Under the pieces are notes generated by a model. It made no database searches and was not told the origin of the DNA. It was given only the letters and a program-made list of their open reading frames with translations. Position numbers and translations under genes: made by a program. From CAVQBC01 sp963710665 (GTDB lineage: Bacteria; Actinomycetota; Thermoleophilia; Solirubrobacterales; Solirubrobacteraceae), in NCBI GenBank assembly GCA_963710665.1, contig CAVQBC010000008.1, positions 868,001-932,000 on the forward strand: DNA of 64,000 nt. Reading direction: 5' to 3'. Each line of letters opens with the position of its first letter. Position 1 is the first letter of the stretch. Positions 51,681-60,357 of this stretch are shown in pieces.

Positions 51681-52568
51681 ATGAAGGCATCGCGCTGGCT
51701 TGTCGTCGCGGCGGTGCTTGCGTCGCTGCTCGGTGTGACGGGTTGCGGCGGGGACGACGAGGAGGCCGGGTCCGCCTCCGAGTCGGCCCAGCAGGCGGAG
51801 AAGTTCCCCGCCGACACGACGATGGGCAAGATCCAGAAGAAGGGCGAGATCCCGATCGGGGTCAAGTACGACGTGCCGCCGTTCGGCTTCAAGAACCCGC
51901 AGAGCGGCGACATCGAGGGCTTCGACGTCGACATCGGCAACGCGGTCGCGGAGAAGCTCGGCGTCAAGCCGAAGTTCATCGAGGCGATCTCCGACAACCG
52001 CATCCCGTTCCTCGAGAACGGGACGGCCGACCTGATCCTCTCGACGATGACCATCAACGCCGAGCGCGACCAGGAGATCGACTTCTCCGAGCCCTACTAC
52101 GTCGCCCGCGGGCGCATCCTCGTGGGCCCGGACTCGGACATCGCGGGGGTCAAGGACCTCGGCGGCAACAGCGTCTGCACCGCGCTGGGCTCCACCTACG
52201 AGGAGACGCTCTCCAAGCAGGCCCCGAAGGCGGAGCGCAAGCTCGTGGACTCCTACTCGGAGTGCCTCGAGCTGATCCAGAACGGGGCGGTCGACGCCGT
52301 CTCCACCGACGACGTGATCCTCACCGGCATGATCATCCAGGACGACTCGCTCAAGCTCGTGGGCGACGAGCTCACCACCGAGCCCTACGGCGCCGGGATC
52401 AAGAACGGCGACAAGGAGTTCAAGGAGTTCGTCGACGGCGTGATCGGCGACATGAAGTCCGACGGGCGCTGGCAGAAGGCCTACGACAAGTGGGTCGGCC
52501 AGTACACGAAGGAGCAGCAGAAGCCGCCCACCATGACCCTGCAGGAGGCGCTGGAGATCGGCGGCTGA
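51681..52568 (+). CDS. glutamate/polar amino acid ABC transporter binding lipoprotein
   Basis: 295 aa. The signal peptide ends in a lipobox LGVTGC (Cys22), so it is membrane-anchored outside the cell. The mature part is a type-II periplasmic binding fold: KIQKKGEIPIGVKYDVPPFG, GFDVDIGNAVAEKLG, STMTINAERDQEIDFSEPYY (ligand-binding region), and DDVILTGMIIQDD. The motif set is close to GluB of the Corynebacterium glutamate system. ATG has GGAGG upstream. Ligand inferred as glutamate, glutamine or aspartate. Confidence 0.92.
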   Translation: MKASRWLVVAAVLASLLGVTGCGGDDEEAGSASESAQQAEKFPADTTMGKIQKKGEIPIGVKYDVPPFGFKNPQSGDIEGFDVDIGNAVAEKLGVKPKFIEAISDNRIPFLENGTADLILSTMTINAERDQEIDFSEPYYVARGRILVGPDSDIAGVKDLGGNSVCTALGSTYEETLSKQAPKAERKLVDSYSECLELIQNGAVDAVSTDDVILTGMIIQDDSLKLVGDELTTEPYGAGIKNGDKEFKEFVDGVIGDMKSDGRWQKAYDKWVGQYTKEQQKPPTMTLQEALEIGG

Positions 52569-52597
52569 GCGCGGGCCGGCGCGGGCGGCCGTGAGCG

Positions 52598-52639
52598 GGC
52601 CGGCTTCGCCGGCCTTGCGAGATCGGCTTCGCCGATCTC
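52598..52639 (+). terminator. two tandem hairpins between binding-protein and permease genes
   Basis: GGCCGGCTTCGCCGGCC (52598-52614, 7-bp stem) and GAGATCGGC-TTC-GCCGATCTC (52619-52639, perfect 9-bp stem) lie in the 84-base gap before the first permease. No U-tract follows. They probably attenuate transcription or stabilise the upstream message so that more binding protein than permease is made. Confidence 0.65.
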
Positions 52640-52652
52640 GGACGAGTGACCC

Positions 52653-53315
52653 ATGGATGACTACCTCGACCTGCTGACCGGGAACCTCCCGGAGCTCGCC
52701 TCCGGGATGTGGGTCACCGTGCGCCTCGTGGCGATCTCGTTCGGGATCGCCATGGGCGCCGGCACGCTGGTGGCCGCCCTGCGGGTCGCCCCTTCGGCCT
52801 GGCTGCAGCGCCTCGGCGGGCTCTACGTGGAGGTGTTCCGCAACCTCCCGCTGCTCGTGCTGCTGTTCATCACCTTCGCCGGGCTGCGGCGGGCGGGCGT
52901 GCCCGTCAGCCCCTGGGTGGCGGGCACCGCCAGCCTCGGCGTCTACACGAGCGCCTACGTGGCCGAGGTCCTGCGCTCCGGCGTGTTCTCGGTCAGCCGC
53001 GGGCAGATCGAGGCCTCGCTCTCGCTCGGCTTCACCTACGGCGCGACGCTGCGGCGCATCGTGCTGCCGCAGGCGTTCCGCACCGTGATCTCGCCGCTCG
53101 GCTCGCTGATCATCGCGATGATCAAGAACTCGGCGATCATCGGCGTCTCGCTGCTGGCGCTGCCCGACCTGCTCAAGTCCGCGCGGGTCATCCAGTCGCG
53201 GACGTTCGAGACCAACGAGGCGTTCTTCTGGGCCGCGGTCGGCTACCTGCTGCTGACCGCCACGGTCACCGCGCTCATCCGGGTGCTCGAGTCGAGGTAC
53301 GCGATCCGCCGATGA
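52653..53315 (+). CDS. polar amino acid ABC transporter permease, first subunit (GluC/HisM type)
   Basis: 220 aa with five helices. The EAA loop, which contacts the ATPase, is visible in IEASLSLGFTYGATLRRIVLP. EVFRNLPLLVLLF is the usual HisMQ-type motif. It follows two hairpins and overlaps the second permease (ATGA). Together they form the membrane channel of the uptake system. Confidence 0.92.
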   Translation: MDDYLDLLTGNLPELASGMWVTVRLVAISFGIAMGAGTLVAALRVAPSAWLQRLGGLYVEVFRNLPLLVLLFITFAGLRRAGVPVSPWVAGTASLGVYTSAYVAEVLRSGVFSVSRGQIEASLSLGFTYGATLRRIVLPQAFRTVISPLGSLIIAMIKNSAIIGVSLLALPDLLKSARVIQSRTFETNEAFFWAAVGYLLLTATVTALIRVLESRYAIRR

Positions 53316-54115
53316 GCTACCTCTTCGACCCCGCCAACTGGGAGTGGCTGGTCACCGGCAACAACTTCCGCTTCATCCTCGAGGGGTTCCTGGTGAACCT
53401 CGAGATCGCCGTCATCGCGATGGCGTTCGCGCTCGCCTTCGGGTTGCTGCTGGCGCTCGCGCGGCTGACCCGGGTGCGCCCCGTGGCGGTGGCCGCCGGC
53501 GCGTGGGTGGACGTGTTCCGCAACCTGCCGCTGATCTTCCTCATCCTCTACCTGGCGCTCGGGCTGCCCGCGCCGTGGCGCAACGCCTACGAGGACGTCG
53601 TCCCGTCCTTCTTCCCCGAGGCCCTGCAGTCGGGCCGGGTGCTCGCCGCCCTGCTCGGCCTCGTGCTCTACAACTCGGCCGTCCTCGCGGAGATCATGCG
53701 CGCCGGGATCCTGTCGCTCGACCGCGGCCAGGGCGAGGCGGCCTCTGCGCTCGGGATGACCTACGGGCAGTCCTTGCGCTTCGTGATCCTGCCCCAGGGC
53801 CTGCGCCGCATGGTGCCCGCCACCGTGTCGCAGCTGATCACGCTCAACAAGGACACGACGCTCGTGAGCATCATCGCCATCCAGGAGGTGATGCGCCACG
53901 GCCGCATCGTCACGGGCTTCAACTTCTTCGGCGGCGTGCAGGCGCCGGTGCTGCAGGTGTTCCTGTTCATCGGCGCGCTCTTCGTGCTGACGAACTTCCT
54001 GCTCTCGCGGCTGTCGCGGCGGCTCGAGGTGCGCGAGCGGCGCCTCACCGCCGGCCGGGCGACGCCGACCGTGGCCGGCGTGGAGGACCAGGTGGCGGCC
54101 GAGCCGGTGCGCTAG
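53312..54115 (+). CDS. polar amino acid ABC transporter permease, second subunit (GluD/HisQ type)
   Basis: 267 aa. Seen: VDVFRNLPLIFLILYLALGL, LYNSAVLAEIMRAGILS, EAA loop GEAASALGMTYGQSLRFVIL, and ITLNKDTTLVSIIAIQEVM. After the last helix come about 35 basic residues. The stop overlaps the convergent GFA gene by four bases. Operon order ATPase-binding protein-permease-permease matches gluABCD. Confidence 0.92.
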   Translation: MSYLFDPANWEWLVTGNNFRFILEGFLVNLEIAVIAMAFALAFGLLLALARLTRVRPVAVAAGAWVDVFRNLPLIFLILYLALGLPAPWRNAYEDVVPSFFPEALQSGRVLAALLGLVLYNSAVLAEIMRAGILSLDRGQGEAASALGMTYGQSLRFVILPQGLRRMVPATVSQLITLNKDTTLVSIIAIQEVMRHGRIVTGFNFFGGVQAPVLQVFLFIGALFVLTNFLLSRLSRRLEVRERRLTAGRATPTVAGVEDQVAAEPVR

Positions 54116-54534
54116 GCGGTGGCGCGCTCGGGGAAGCGCGGGAGACCGTCCTCGGGGATCGGCTCCCACACCGCGGCGTAGGCGGTGAACTGGCGCGCGC
54201 TCGGGCGCACGCCCGGGTCCTGGTCGAAGGCGCCGAGGCGCACCGCGACGGTGTCCGGGCTCTTCGGGTTGCGGGCGAACAGCGCCGAGCCGCAGACGTC
54301 GCAGAAGTCCTTCTCGAAGCCGCCCTCCGGCGCCCATGTCTTCACGTGATCGCCGCCGCTCGTGATCGTCAGCGAGCCGGGCTCGATGCGGGCCGACGCG
54401 GCGTAGGCCGTCCCGGTCCGGCGCTGGCAGCGGGTGCAGTGGCAGTAGACGGCGGCGACGGGCGGCGCGCTGAGCTCGAAGCGGACGGCGCCGCAGCCGC
54501 AGCCGCCCGTGAGGGGGGAAGCGTCGGAGGACAT
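54112..54534 (-). CDS. GFA-family zinc protein (glutathione-dependent formaldehyde-activating enzyme-like)
   Basis: 140 aa. Zinc-binding cysteines in GGCGCGAVRFEL, VYCHCTRCQRRTG and FCDVCGSALFARN define the GFA/CENP-V fold. ATG at 54534; an upstream TTG could add three residues. Catalysis by this family is largely unproven, so only fold and zinc binding are safe. Convergent with the permease gene. Confidence 0.87.
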   Translation of the reverse strand: MSSDASPLTGGCGCGAVRFELSAPPVAAVYCHCTRCQRRTGTAYAASARIEPGSLTITSGGDHVKTWAPEGGFEKDFCDVCGSALFARNPKSPDTVAVRLGAFDQDPGVRPSARQFTAYAAVWEPIPEDGLPRFPERATA

Positions 54535-54544
54535 GCGCGGCAAC

Positions 54545-54967
54545 CTAGCGCGCGTGCGTGAGCTGTCGCGTCGACGTCTTGGCGATCACCACGGTCACCG
54601 GCAGCCCGAGCTTCTCGACCCGGGCGGGCAGGTCGCGGCGCAGCCAATGCGACACGCGCTGGGGCAGCGTCGAGATGATGACCTCGTCGAACGTCTCGCG
54701 CGCGAGCATGTCGCACACCGCCACGTAGGGGTCGGTGTCGCCGATGACGCCCTCGACGTGGCCGCCGGCGGCGTCCTCGAGCAGCGGCAGCGCGAGCTCG
54801 AGCGTGATCGCGGCCTCCTCGGTCTCCGGGTCCCAGTAGGCGCGCGGGACCAGCAGCGTGAACCGCGCCGGCCCGTCCAGCGCGCGCGCCCGGACCCGCT
54901 GGAGCAGCCCCGGGGTGGGGGCGGTGCGGTTCGCCACGATCAGGACCCGGCCGGCTGGGGGACCCAT
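54545..54967 (-). CDS. conserved universal-stress-protein-like small protein
   Basis: 140 aa. GRVLIVANRTAPTPGLLQRV at the start and FDEVIISTLPQRVSHWLRRD ending LGLPVTVVIAK resemble the alternating beta/alpha pattern of Usp-like domains; the nucleotide-binding G-2X-G-9X-G motif is not evident. Such proteins are common in actinobacteria. It is 10 bases from the GFA gene and probably cotranscribed. Confidence 0.65.
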   Translation of the reverse strand: MGPPAGRVLIVANRTAPTPGLLQRVRARALDGPARFTLLVPRAYWDPETEEAAITLELALPLLEDAAGGHVEGVIGDTDPYVAVCDMLARETFDEVIISTLPQRVSHWLRRDLPARVEKLGLPVTVVIAKTSTRQLTHAR

Positions 54968-55026
54968 GCGCCGAGCGTACTCCCGCGCGCCGCTCCTGAC
55001 CACCCCTTGGATGCGAGACTCAGGGC

Positions 55027-55395
55027 ATGATCACGGGAGCCCACGCGGTGCTGTTCAGCGAGGACGCCGAGGCGGTGCGCGCGCTCCTGGGCGACGCCCT
55101 CGGCTTCGAGTCGGTCGACGCCGGGGGCGGGTGGCTGATCTTCGCGCTGCCGCCCGCCGAGGTCGCGGTCCACCCCGCCGAGCGCGGCGGCCGCCACGAG
55201 CTCTACCTGATGTGCGACGACATCGAGGCGACCACGGCCGAGCTCGCCGGGAAGGGGATCGAGCTCGCGCGGCCGGTCAGCGACGAGGGGTGGGGGCTCG
55301 TGACCGCGCTGCGGTTGCCGGGGGGCGCCGAGCTCGGCCTCTACGAGCCCCGGCACCCCACCGCGCTGACGCACCGACGCGCGAGTCCGGACTAG
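55027..55395 (+). CDS. VOC-family (glyoxalase/bleomycin-resistance-like) protein
   Basis: 122 aa with two beta-alpha-beta-beta-beta units: AHAVLFSEDAEAVRALLGDA and HELYLMCDDIEATTAELAGK. The second half has LPGGAELGLYEPRHP, where Glu and Tyr commonly serve the active site. It could be an isomerase, dioxygenase or binding protein; function undetermined. Its end overlaps the convergent DUF2255 gene by four bases. Confidence 0.85.
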   Translation: MITGAHAVLFSEDAEAVRALLGDALGFESVDAGGGWLIFALPPAEVAVHPAERGGRHELYLMCDDIEATTAELAGKGIELARPVSDEGWGLVTALRLPGGAELGLYEPRHPTALTHRRASPD

Positions 55396-55772
55396 CGCGC
55401 CTGCGGGCTGAGGCCCAGCGTCGTCGCGCGGTGCCCGGCGTCCGTGATGGAGTCGACGATGCCCGCGTAGCGGCCGCCGTACTTCTCACGGTAGGCCGCG
55501 TCGACCTGGTCGAGAACCGCCTGGTCGGCGTCTTCGACCGTGACGTCCGCGACGACTCCGCCCGCGCGGATGCGCGCCCGGTGGCTGGTGCGGGCGACCC
55601 CGTGCCAGCCCTTGTCGGCGCCGTAGGCGGCGCGGACGTAGAGGTCATCGCCGGCGCGCACGACCCAGATGGGGGTCGCGCGGCGAAGCTCGCCATTGCG
55701 GCGCACGGGCGCGATCTCCAACTCCTGCGCCTCACCGATGCGGCGCAGGTCGTCGTCGGTCCAGGCAGCCAT
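55392..55772 (-). CDS. DUF2255 protein
   Basis: 126 aa. Start MAAWTDDDLRRIGEAQELEI, then TPIWVVRAGDDLYVRAAYG, GWHGVARTSHRARIRAGGV and VDAAYREKYGGRYAGIVDS; this matches DUF2255, a flavin-reductase-split-barrel-like family. Its ATG shares one base with the stop of the alcohol dehydrogenase gene, so they form an operon. Such proteins often accompany flavin- or F420-dependent enzymes; no specific role is known. Confidence 0.85.
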   Translation of the reverse strand: MAAWTDDDLRRIGEAQELEIAPVRRNGELRRATPIWVVRAGDDLYVRAAYGADKGWHGVARTSHRARIRAGGVVADVTVEDADQAVLDQVDAAYREKYGGRYAGIVDSITDAGHRATTLGLSPQAR

Positions 55773-56809
55773 CACAGGCTCCCTACGCGGACGAGCGACT
55801 TGATGGCGCGGCGCTCGTCCATCGCGGCGTACGCGTCGGCGATGCCCTCCAGGCCGGTCTCGTGGTCGAGGACCCGCCCGGGATTGATCCGGCCCTCCAG
55901 GACGTCGGGCAGCAGCTCGGGAATGTACGCGCGTGCCGGCGCGGAGCCGCCGCGGACGCCCTTGTTGCGGAAGAACATCTCGCCGATCGGCAGCTCGACG
56001 CCGTGGGGCACCCCGACGTAGCCGACCATCGATCCCGGTCGCGCGATCGAGAGCGCCGTCTGCATCGCTTGGCCGGTGCCGACGCACTCGAGGGTGGCGT
56101 CGACGCCGACGTCCTTGGTGAGCACCATGACCGCCTCGGTGGCGTCCTCGCCGCGCTGCTCGACGACGTCGGTGGCCCCGAACTCGCGCGCGACCTCCTG
56201 ACGGACCGGGTTGCGGCTGAGCGCGATGATCCGCTCGGCCCCCAGCCGCCGGGCGGCCAGCACACCGCAGAGGCCGACGGCACCGTCGCCGACGACGGCG
56301 ACCGTGCTGCCGGGCCGCACTCCGGCGCTTACGGCCGCGTGGTGACCGGTGGCCATCACGTCTGAGAGCGTCAGCAGCGAGGCGAGCATCTCCTCGGAGT
56401 GCCCGGAGCCGGGCACCGTGACGAGCGAGCCGTCGGCAAGCGGGACGCGCACCGCCTCGCCCTGGCCCCCGTCACCGTTGGACGGGTAGAAGCCACCGGC
56501 GACGCAGGCGGAGGTGATGCCGTGGCGGCAGTGCGGGCACGTGCCGTCGCTGAACGCGAACGGCGCGATGACGAAGTCGCCGCGCTTGACGTTCGCGACG
56601 TCGCGGCCGACGTCCTCGACGACGCCGACGAACTCGTGGCCGATCGGGCCGGGCTCGAACGGCGAGTCGCCGCGGTAGTACCACAGGTCGGACCCGCAGA
56701 CGCAGGCGAGCACGACGCGCACGATCGCGTCGGTCGGCTCGACGATGACCGGGTCGGGCCGGTCACCGGCCTCGACGCGGTGGGGTTCGATGAAGAGGGT
56801 TGCACGCAT
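55772..56809 (-). CDS. zinc-dependent alcohol dehydrogenase (MDR family)
   Basis: 345 aa. Catalytic zinc residues in VCGSDLWYYRG and GHEFVGVVE; structural-zinc cysteines in CPHCRHGITSAC; cofactor motif VVGDGAVGLCGVLAA. The enzyme is an alcohol or polyol/threonine-type dehydrogenase; substrate not identifiable. It is divergent from the XRE regulator with 101 bases between starts and forms a two-gene unit with the DUF2255 gene. Confidence 0.9.
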   Translation of the reverse strand: MRATLFIEPHRVEAGDRPDPVIVEPTDAIVRVVLACVCGSDLWYYRGDSPFEPGPIGHEFVGVVEDVGRDVANVKRGDFVIAPFAFSDGTCPHCRHGITSACVAGGFYPSNGDGGQGEAVRVPLADGSLVTVPGSGHSEEMLASLLTLSDVMATGHHAAVSAGVRPGSTVAVVGDGAVGLCGVLAARRLGAERIIALSRNPVRQEVAREFGATDVVEQRGEDATEAVMVLTKDVGVDATLECVGTGQAMQTALSIARPGSMVGYVGVPHGVELPIGEMFFRNKGVRGGSAPARAYIPELLPDVLEGRINPGRVLDHETGLEGIADAYAAMDERRAIKSLVRVGSL

Positions 56810-56910
56810 GGCCACTACGAAAGCGCGTGGACCGCGATTGTGGGAGGCCCTGTGAAGGGGGTACTGGCAGGGCACCTCAAACGACGCCGCTCAGGCTCTA
56901 CGGTCCTGGT

Positions 56911-57810
56911 GTGTCCCCGTTGGACCACAACAGCGACATCGCCGAGTTCCTTACCACCAGGCGAGCGAAGATCACGCCCGAGCAGGCCGGCCTGCCGAGC
57001 TATGGCCGGCGGCGCGTGAAGGGCCTGCGCCGCGAAGAGGTCGCCTCGCTGGCCGGGGTCAGCGTCGAGTACTACAAGCGCCTGGAGCGCGGCAACGTCA
57101 GCGGCGTCTCGGAGCTCGTGCTCGAAGGACTCGCCAGGGCGCTTCAGCTCGACGACGCCGAACGCGCGCACCTCTTCGACCTCGCCCGCGCCGCCGGGCG
57201 GGTGGGACTCGGCTTCCCGAAGCGGCCCCGGCCCGTCAAGCAGCGGATCCGACCCGTCGTGCAGCGCATCCTCGACCAGATCACCGCGCCGGCCACCGTG
57301 CGCAACGCCCGCCTGGACTACGTCGGCGCCAACGCGCTCGGGCGCGCGCTCTACGCGCCGGTGTTCGACAGCCGCGAGCAGCCCGCCAACAGCGGCCGCT
57401 TCACGTTCCTCGATCCCGCCGCCGCGGACTTCTACCCCGAGTGGGAGCGCGTGGCGTCAGAGCTCGTCGCCCACCTTCGCAGCGAGGCAGGGCGCAACCC
57501 CTACGACCGCCAGCTCTCGGACCTCGTCGGCGAGCTGTCGACGCGCAGCGACGAGTTCCGTGTCCGCTGGGCCGCGCACAACGTCCGCTTTCACCGCACC
57601 GGCACCAAGCGCATCCACCATCCGGTCGTCGGCGAGCTCCACCTCAGCTACGAGACGATGGAGCTCAGCGCCGACGACGGCTTGAGCATGGCCATCTTCA
57701 CCGCCGAGCCCGGCTCGGCCTCGCAGCAGGCGCTCGACCTGCTCGCAAGCTGGACGGCGACACCCGGCGCCGCCGACCTCACCGGCGACCGCAGCCCGGA
57801 ACGCAGATAG
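56911..57810 (+). CDS. XRE-family regulator with MmyB-like ligand domain
   Basis: 299 aa. Helix-turn-helix at about 10-80 (IAEFLTTRRAKITPEQAGLP, GLRREEVASLAGVSVEYYKR, LERGNVSGVSELVLEGLARA), then the MmyB-like PAS-type domain (DYVGANALGRALYAP, NSGRFTFLDPAAADFYPEWE, HNVRFHRTGTKRIHHPVVGE). GTG start at 56911. These proteins typically control adjacent oxidoreductase genes in actinobacteria; here the divergent dehydrogenase and the downstream aldo/keto reductase are likely targets. Confidence 0.88.
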   Translation: MSPLDHNSDIAEFLTTRRAKITPEQAGLPSYGRRRVKGLRREEVASLAGVSVEYYKRLERGNVSGVSELVLEGLARALQLDDAERAHLFDLARAAGRVGLGFPKRPRPVKQRIRPVVQRILDQITAPATVRNARLDYVGANALGRALYAPVFDSREQPANSGRFTFLDPAAADFYPEWERVASELVAHLRSEAGRNPYDRQLSDLVGELSTRSDEFRVRWAAHNVRFHRTGTKRIHHPVVGELHLSYETMELSADDGLSMAIFTAEPGSASQQALDLLASWTATPGAADLTGDRSPERR

Positions 57811-57852
57811 CACCGCGCCGGCTGTCGGCCGGCGCCCGAACAGGAGCAGCTC

Positions 57853-58878
57853 ATGGAACTTCGGCCCCTGGGACGCACCGGCGTCCAGGTCTCAAAGCTC
57901 TGCCTCGGCACGATGATGTTCGGCGCCTGGGGCAACACCGACCACGACGACTCGATCCGCATCATCCACCGCGCGCTCGACGCCGGCGTCAACTTCATCG
58001 ACACCGCGGACGTCTACTCGGGGGGCGAGTCCGAAGAGATCGTCGGAAAGGCGATTCGGACGCCACCCTCCCGCCGCGACGACGTCGTCCTGGCGACCAA
58101 GTTCTGGGGCGCGATGGGGGAGGAACCCAACCAGCGCGGCGTCTCACGCCGCTGGATCATCAGCGAGGTCGAGAGCTCGCTGCGCCGACTGGGCACCGAC
58201 TGGATCGACCTCTACCAGATGCACCGCCCGGACCCGGCGGTCGACATCGACGAGACCCTCGGCGCGCTGACCGACCTCGTCCAGCAGGGCAAGGTCCGCT
58301 ACATCGGCTCCTCTTCGTTCTCCGCCGGGCAGATCGTCGAGGCGCAGTGGACCGCGCGCGACCGCCACCTGCAGCGCTTCCGTACCGAGCAGCCGCCCTA
58401 CTCGCTGCTCGTCCGCGACATCGAGCTCGACGTGCTACCTACCGCCCAGCGTCACGGCATGGGCATCCTCACCTACAGCCCGCTCGCCGGCGGCTGGCTG
58501 TCGGGCAGCTGGACGGCCGACAGCTCCCCGACCTCGCCGGCGCGGCAGCGGCTGGCGGCGCGCTTCGACATGTCGCTGCCCGAGAATCAGCGCAAGCTCG
58601 AAGCCACCGAGCAGCTCGCCAAGGTCGCCGACGACGCCGGCCTGTCCCTGATCGAGCTGGCGATCGCCTTCGTCGTCAACCACCCGGCCGTGACGTCCGC
58701 GATCGTCGGCCCGCGCACCATGGAGCAGCTCGAAAGCCAGCTCCCCGCCGCCGACGTCGTGCTCGACCCGGCGACCCTCGACCGGATCGACGAGATCGTC
58801 CGCCCCGGTGTCATCCTCAACCCCGCCGACACCAGCTACGGCGAGCAGGTCCTCCAGCCCGCCCAGCGGCGGCGTTAG
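57853..58878 (+). CDS. aldo/keto reductase
   Basis: 341 aa TIM-barrel NADPH-dependent reductase. Catalytic tetrad residues are in FIDTADVYSGG (Asp, Tyr), LATKFWG (Lys) and LYQMHRPDP (His). Start MELRPLGRTGVQVSKLCLGT is typical. It belongs to the general AKR7/11-like bacterial group; substrate unknown. It is 42 bases downstream of the XRE regulator, same strand. Confidence 0.92.
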   Translation: MELRPLGRTGVQVSKLCLGTMMFGAWGNTDHDDSIRIIHRALDAGVNFIDTADVYSGGESEEIVGKAIRTPPSRRDDVVLATKFWGAMGEEPNQRGVSRRWIISEVESSLRRLGTDWIDLYQMHRPDPAVDIDETLGALTDLVQQGKVRYIGSSSFSAGQIVEAQWTARDRHLQRFRTEQPPYSLLVRDIELDVLPTAQRHGMGILTYSPLAGGWLSGSWTADSSPTSPARQRLAARFDMSLPENQRKLEATEQLAKVADDAGLSLIELAIAFVVNHPAVTSAIVGPRTMEQLESQLPAADVVLDPATLDRIDEIVRPGVILNPADTSYGEQVLQPAQRRR

Positions 58879-58922
58879 ATCCGTCGGAGCACCCAACGCC
58901 GCTGTCACTCGGGACGCTCGCT

Positions 58923-59288
58923 CTAGCCGCCCTTCGCGTATTCCTCCGCCGATCGCGACTCGAACTCGAATCCGACGAACCGCTCGTCGCCGACCACCGA
59001 CGCGTCGTGGCCGGGCTCGATGACGTACGCCTGACCCGGACCGAGCTCGACCTCGGTGCCGTCGTCGTGCGTGACGGCCAGCCGGCCCGAGTGGACAACG
59101 CCGACATGGCGGACCTGGCAGCTGTCGGTTCCGGCGACGGGCTTGACACATTCCGACCATCGCCACGCCGGCTCGAGAGTGATCCGTGCGGCTGTCGTCG
59201 CACCCATACGCACGACATCCACCTGCGTCTTGTCCGGCCTCCTCGTCTCGTCAGGCGAATCGAAGTTGCGCGATTCCACACCGGCCAC
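58923..59288 (-). CDS. cupin-domain protein
   Basis: 121 aa. GTG at 59288 has GAGGAGA five bases upstream. The cupin core is RHVGVVHSGRLAVTHDDGTE and GPGQAYVIEPGHDASVVGDE; N-terminal part ARITLEPAWRWSECVKPVAG with conserved Trp and Cys resembles small cupins of stress loci. Only one clear metal-binding His pair is seen. Function unknown. Confidence 0.72.
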   Translation of the reverse strand: MAGVESRNFDSPDETRRPDKTQVDVVRMGATTAARITLEPAWRWSECVKPVAGTDSCQVRHVGVVHSGRLAVTHDDGTEVELGPGQAYVIEPGHDASVVGDERFVGFEFESRSAEEYAKGG

Positions 59289-59381
59289 GGCCGTCTCCTC
59301 TCGTCGATCGCCGCATGATCCTCCGCTTTCAGGGTTGGCATTGCAAGCGACCGCGAGCCGCGGCGCTCGCTCCTTCTCGAG

Positions 59382-59930
59382 ACGCGGCTGTCGATCTACA
59401 CCAGCGGCCCGGCGGGGACCAGCGGTGACAGCCGGCTCTACGAGCACGCCGGCCGGCCCGCAACCGCCGAGTACTTCGAGGGCATCTTCCGCGGCGCCGA
59501 CACGATCGTGCTCGGACGCACGAACTACGAGGGCTTCTATTCGGTGTGGCCCGGCATCACCCGCGACGAGGCCACCGACCCCCGGACCCGCGACCTCGGC
59601 CGCTGGCTCGACGCCACCGAGAAGGTCGTCGTCTCCCGCACCCTCACCGAGGCGCCGTGGGAGAGCTCGCGCATCACGGGCGACCTGGCCGGCGAGATCG
59701 AGCGACTGCGCCAGGCGCCTGGGCGCGACGTGCTGGTGATCAACAGCGCCAGCGTCATCGCGGAGCTCCTGCGCCTGGATCTCGTCGACGATCTGCGCCT
59801 GGCGATCGTTCCGGTGCTGGTCGGCGGCGGGCTGCGCCTGTTCCCCGACGGCGTCACCGCACGCTTCCGAACGGCCGGCGTCACGGCTCTGGAGCACGGG
59901 GCTGTCGGACTGCACCTGCGACGCCCCTAG
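59382..59930 (+). CDS. RibD C-terminal/dihydrofolate-reductase-like protein, start codon missing
   Basis: The frame from 59319 codes the usual N-terminal part (RLSIYTSGPAG ... YFEGIFRGADTIVLGRTNYE), followed by EKVVVSRTLTEAPWESSRI, DVLVINSASVIAELLRL and VPVLVGGGLRLFPDG. These are the RibD/DHFR-like family blocks. Yet no ATG, GTG or TTG lies before the conserved region; ACG stands at 59382 where relatives have the start Met, and the first normal start (GTG 59508) would delete about 40 residues. Either a mutated start, a non-standard start or a sequence error. Confidence 0.7.
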   Translation, partial: TRLSIYTSGPAGTSGDSRLYEHAGRPATAEYFEGIFRGADTIVLGRTNYEGFYSVWPGITRDEATDPRTRDLGRWLDATEKVVVSRTLTEAPWESSRITGDLAGEIERLRQAPGRDVLVINSASVIAELLRLDLVDDLRLAIVPVLVGGGLRLFPDGVTARFRTAGVTALEHGAVGLHLRRP

Positions 59931-60026
59931 GCCCGACGCCCGCCACTGCTGGTGGGCCCGTCGAACGCCGAGCCGGCGAGGCGGCGCCAGAGGCCTGCCG
60001 GCGCCGCCCCCCCAGAGCAGTCGGCG

Positions 60027-60299
60027 TCAGGCGTGGCACCGGCCCGCGAACTGCGCGGCCTGCGGCCTCCCCTTGTGCCCGGCCTCCTTCATGATCGGGG
60101 GGACCTCGGGGTCGGACACGAAGCTCTGCCAGCCCTGCTCGTCCCAGTCGAAGACGACCCAGACCCGATCGTCCTCGGAGGGGTCACGGAAGACGAGCGC
60201 GCTCTTGGAGCCGTGCTGCTTGCGCTTCTCCGCGCCCGTCGTGGAGAAGATCTCCAGGAAGCGGTCGAAGTCCTCAACCTGCGTCGTCGCGAGGAGCAT
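60027..60299 (-). CDS. small ABM-like (antibiotic-biosynthesis-monooxygenase-fold) protein
   Basis: 90 aa. ATG at 60299 has AAAGGAGAT four bases upstream, an excellent ribosome site. The sequence MLLATTQVEDFDRFLEIFST and VFDWDEQGWQSFVSDPEVP has the ferredoxin-like pattern of dimeric alpha-beta barrel proteins. It lies 58 bases downstream of the AmiC-like gene and is probably cotranscribed. Function unknown. Confidence 0.72.
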   Translation of the reverse strand: MLLATTQVEDFDRFLEIFSTTGAEKRKQHGSKSALVFRDPSEDDRVWVVFDWDEQGWQSFVSDPEVPPIMKEAGHKGRPQAAQFAGRCHA

Positions 60300-60357
60300 C
60301 GCGATCTCCTTTCGTTGATGAGTAGGTCGCCGCGTGTGCGGCGCCGTCGTCCTGCCC

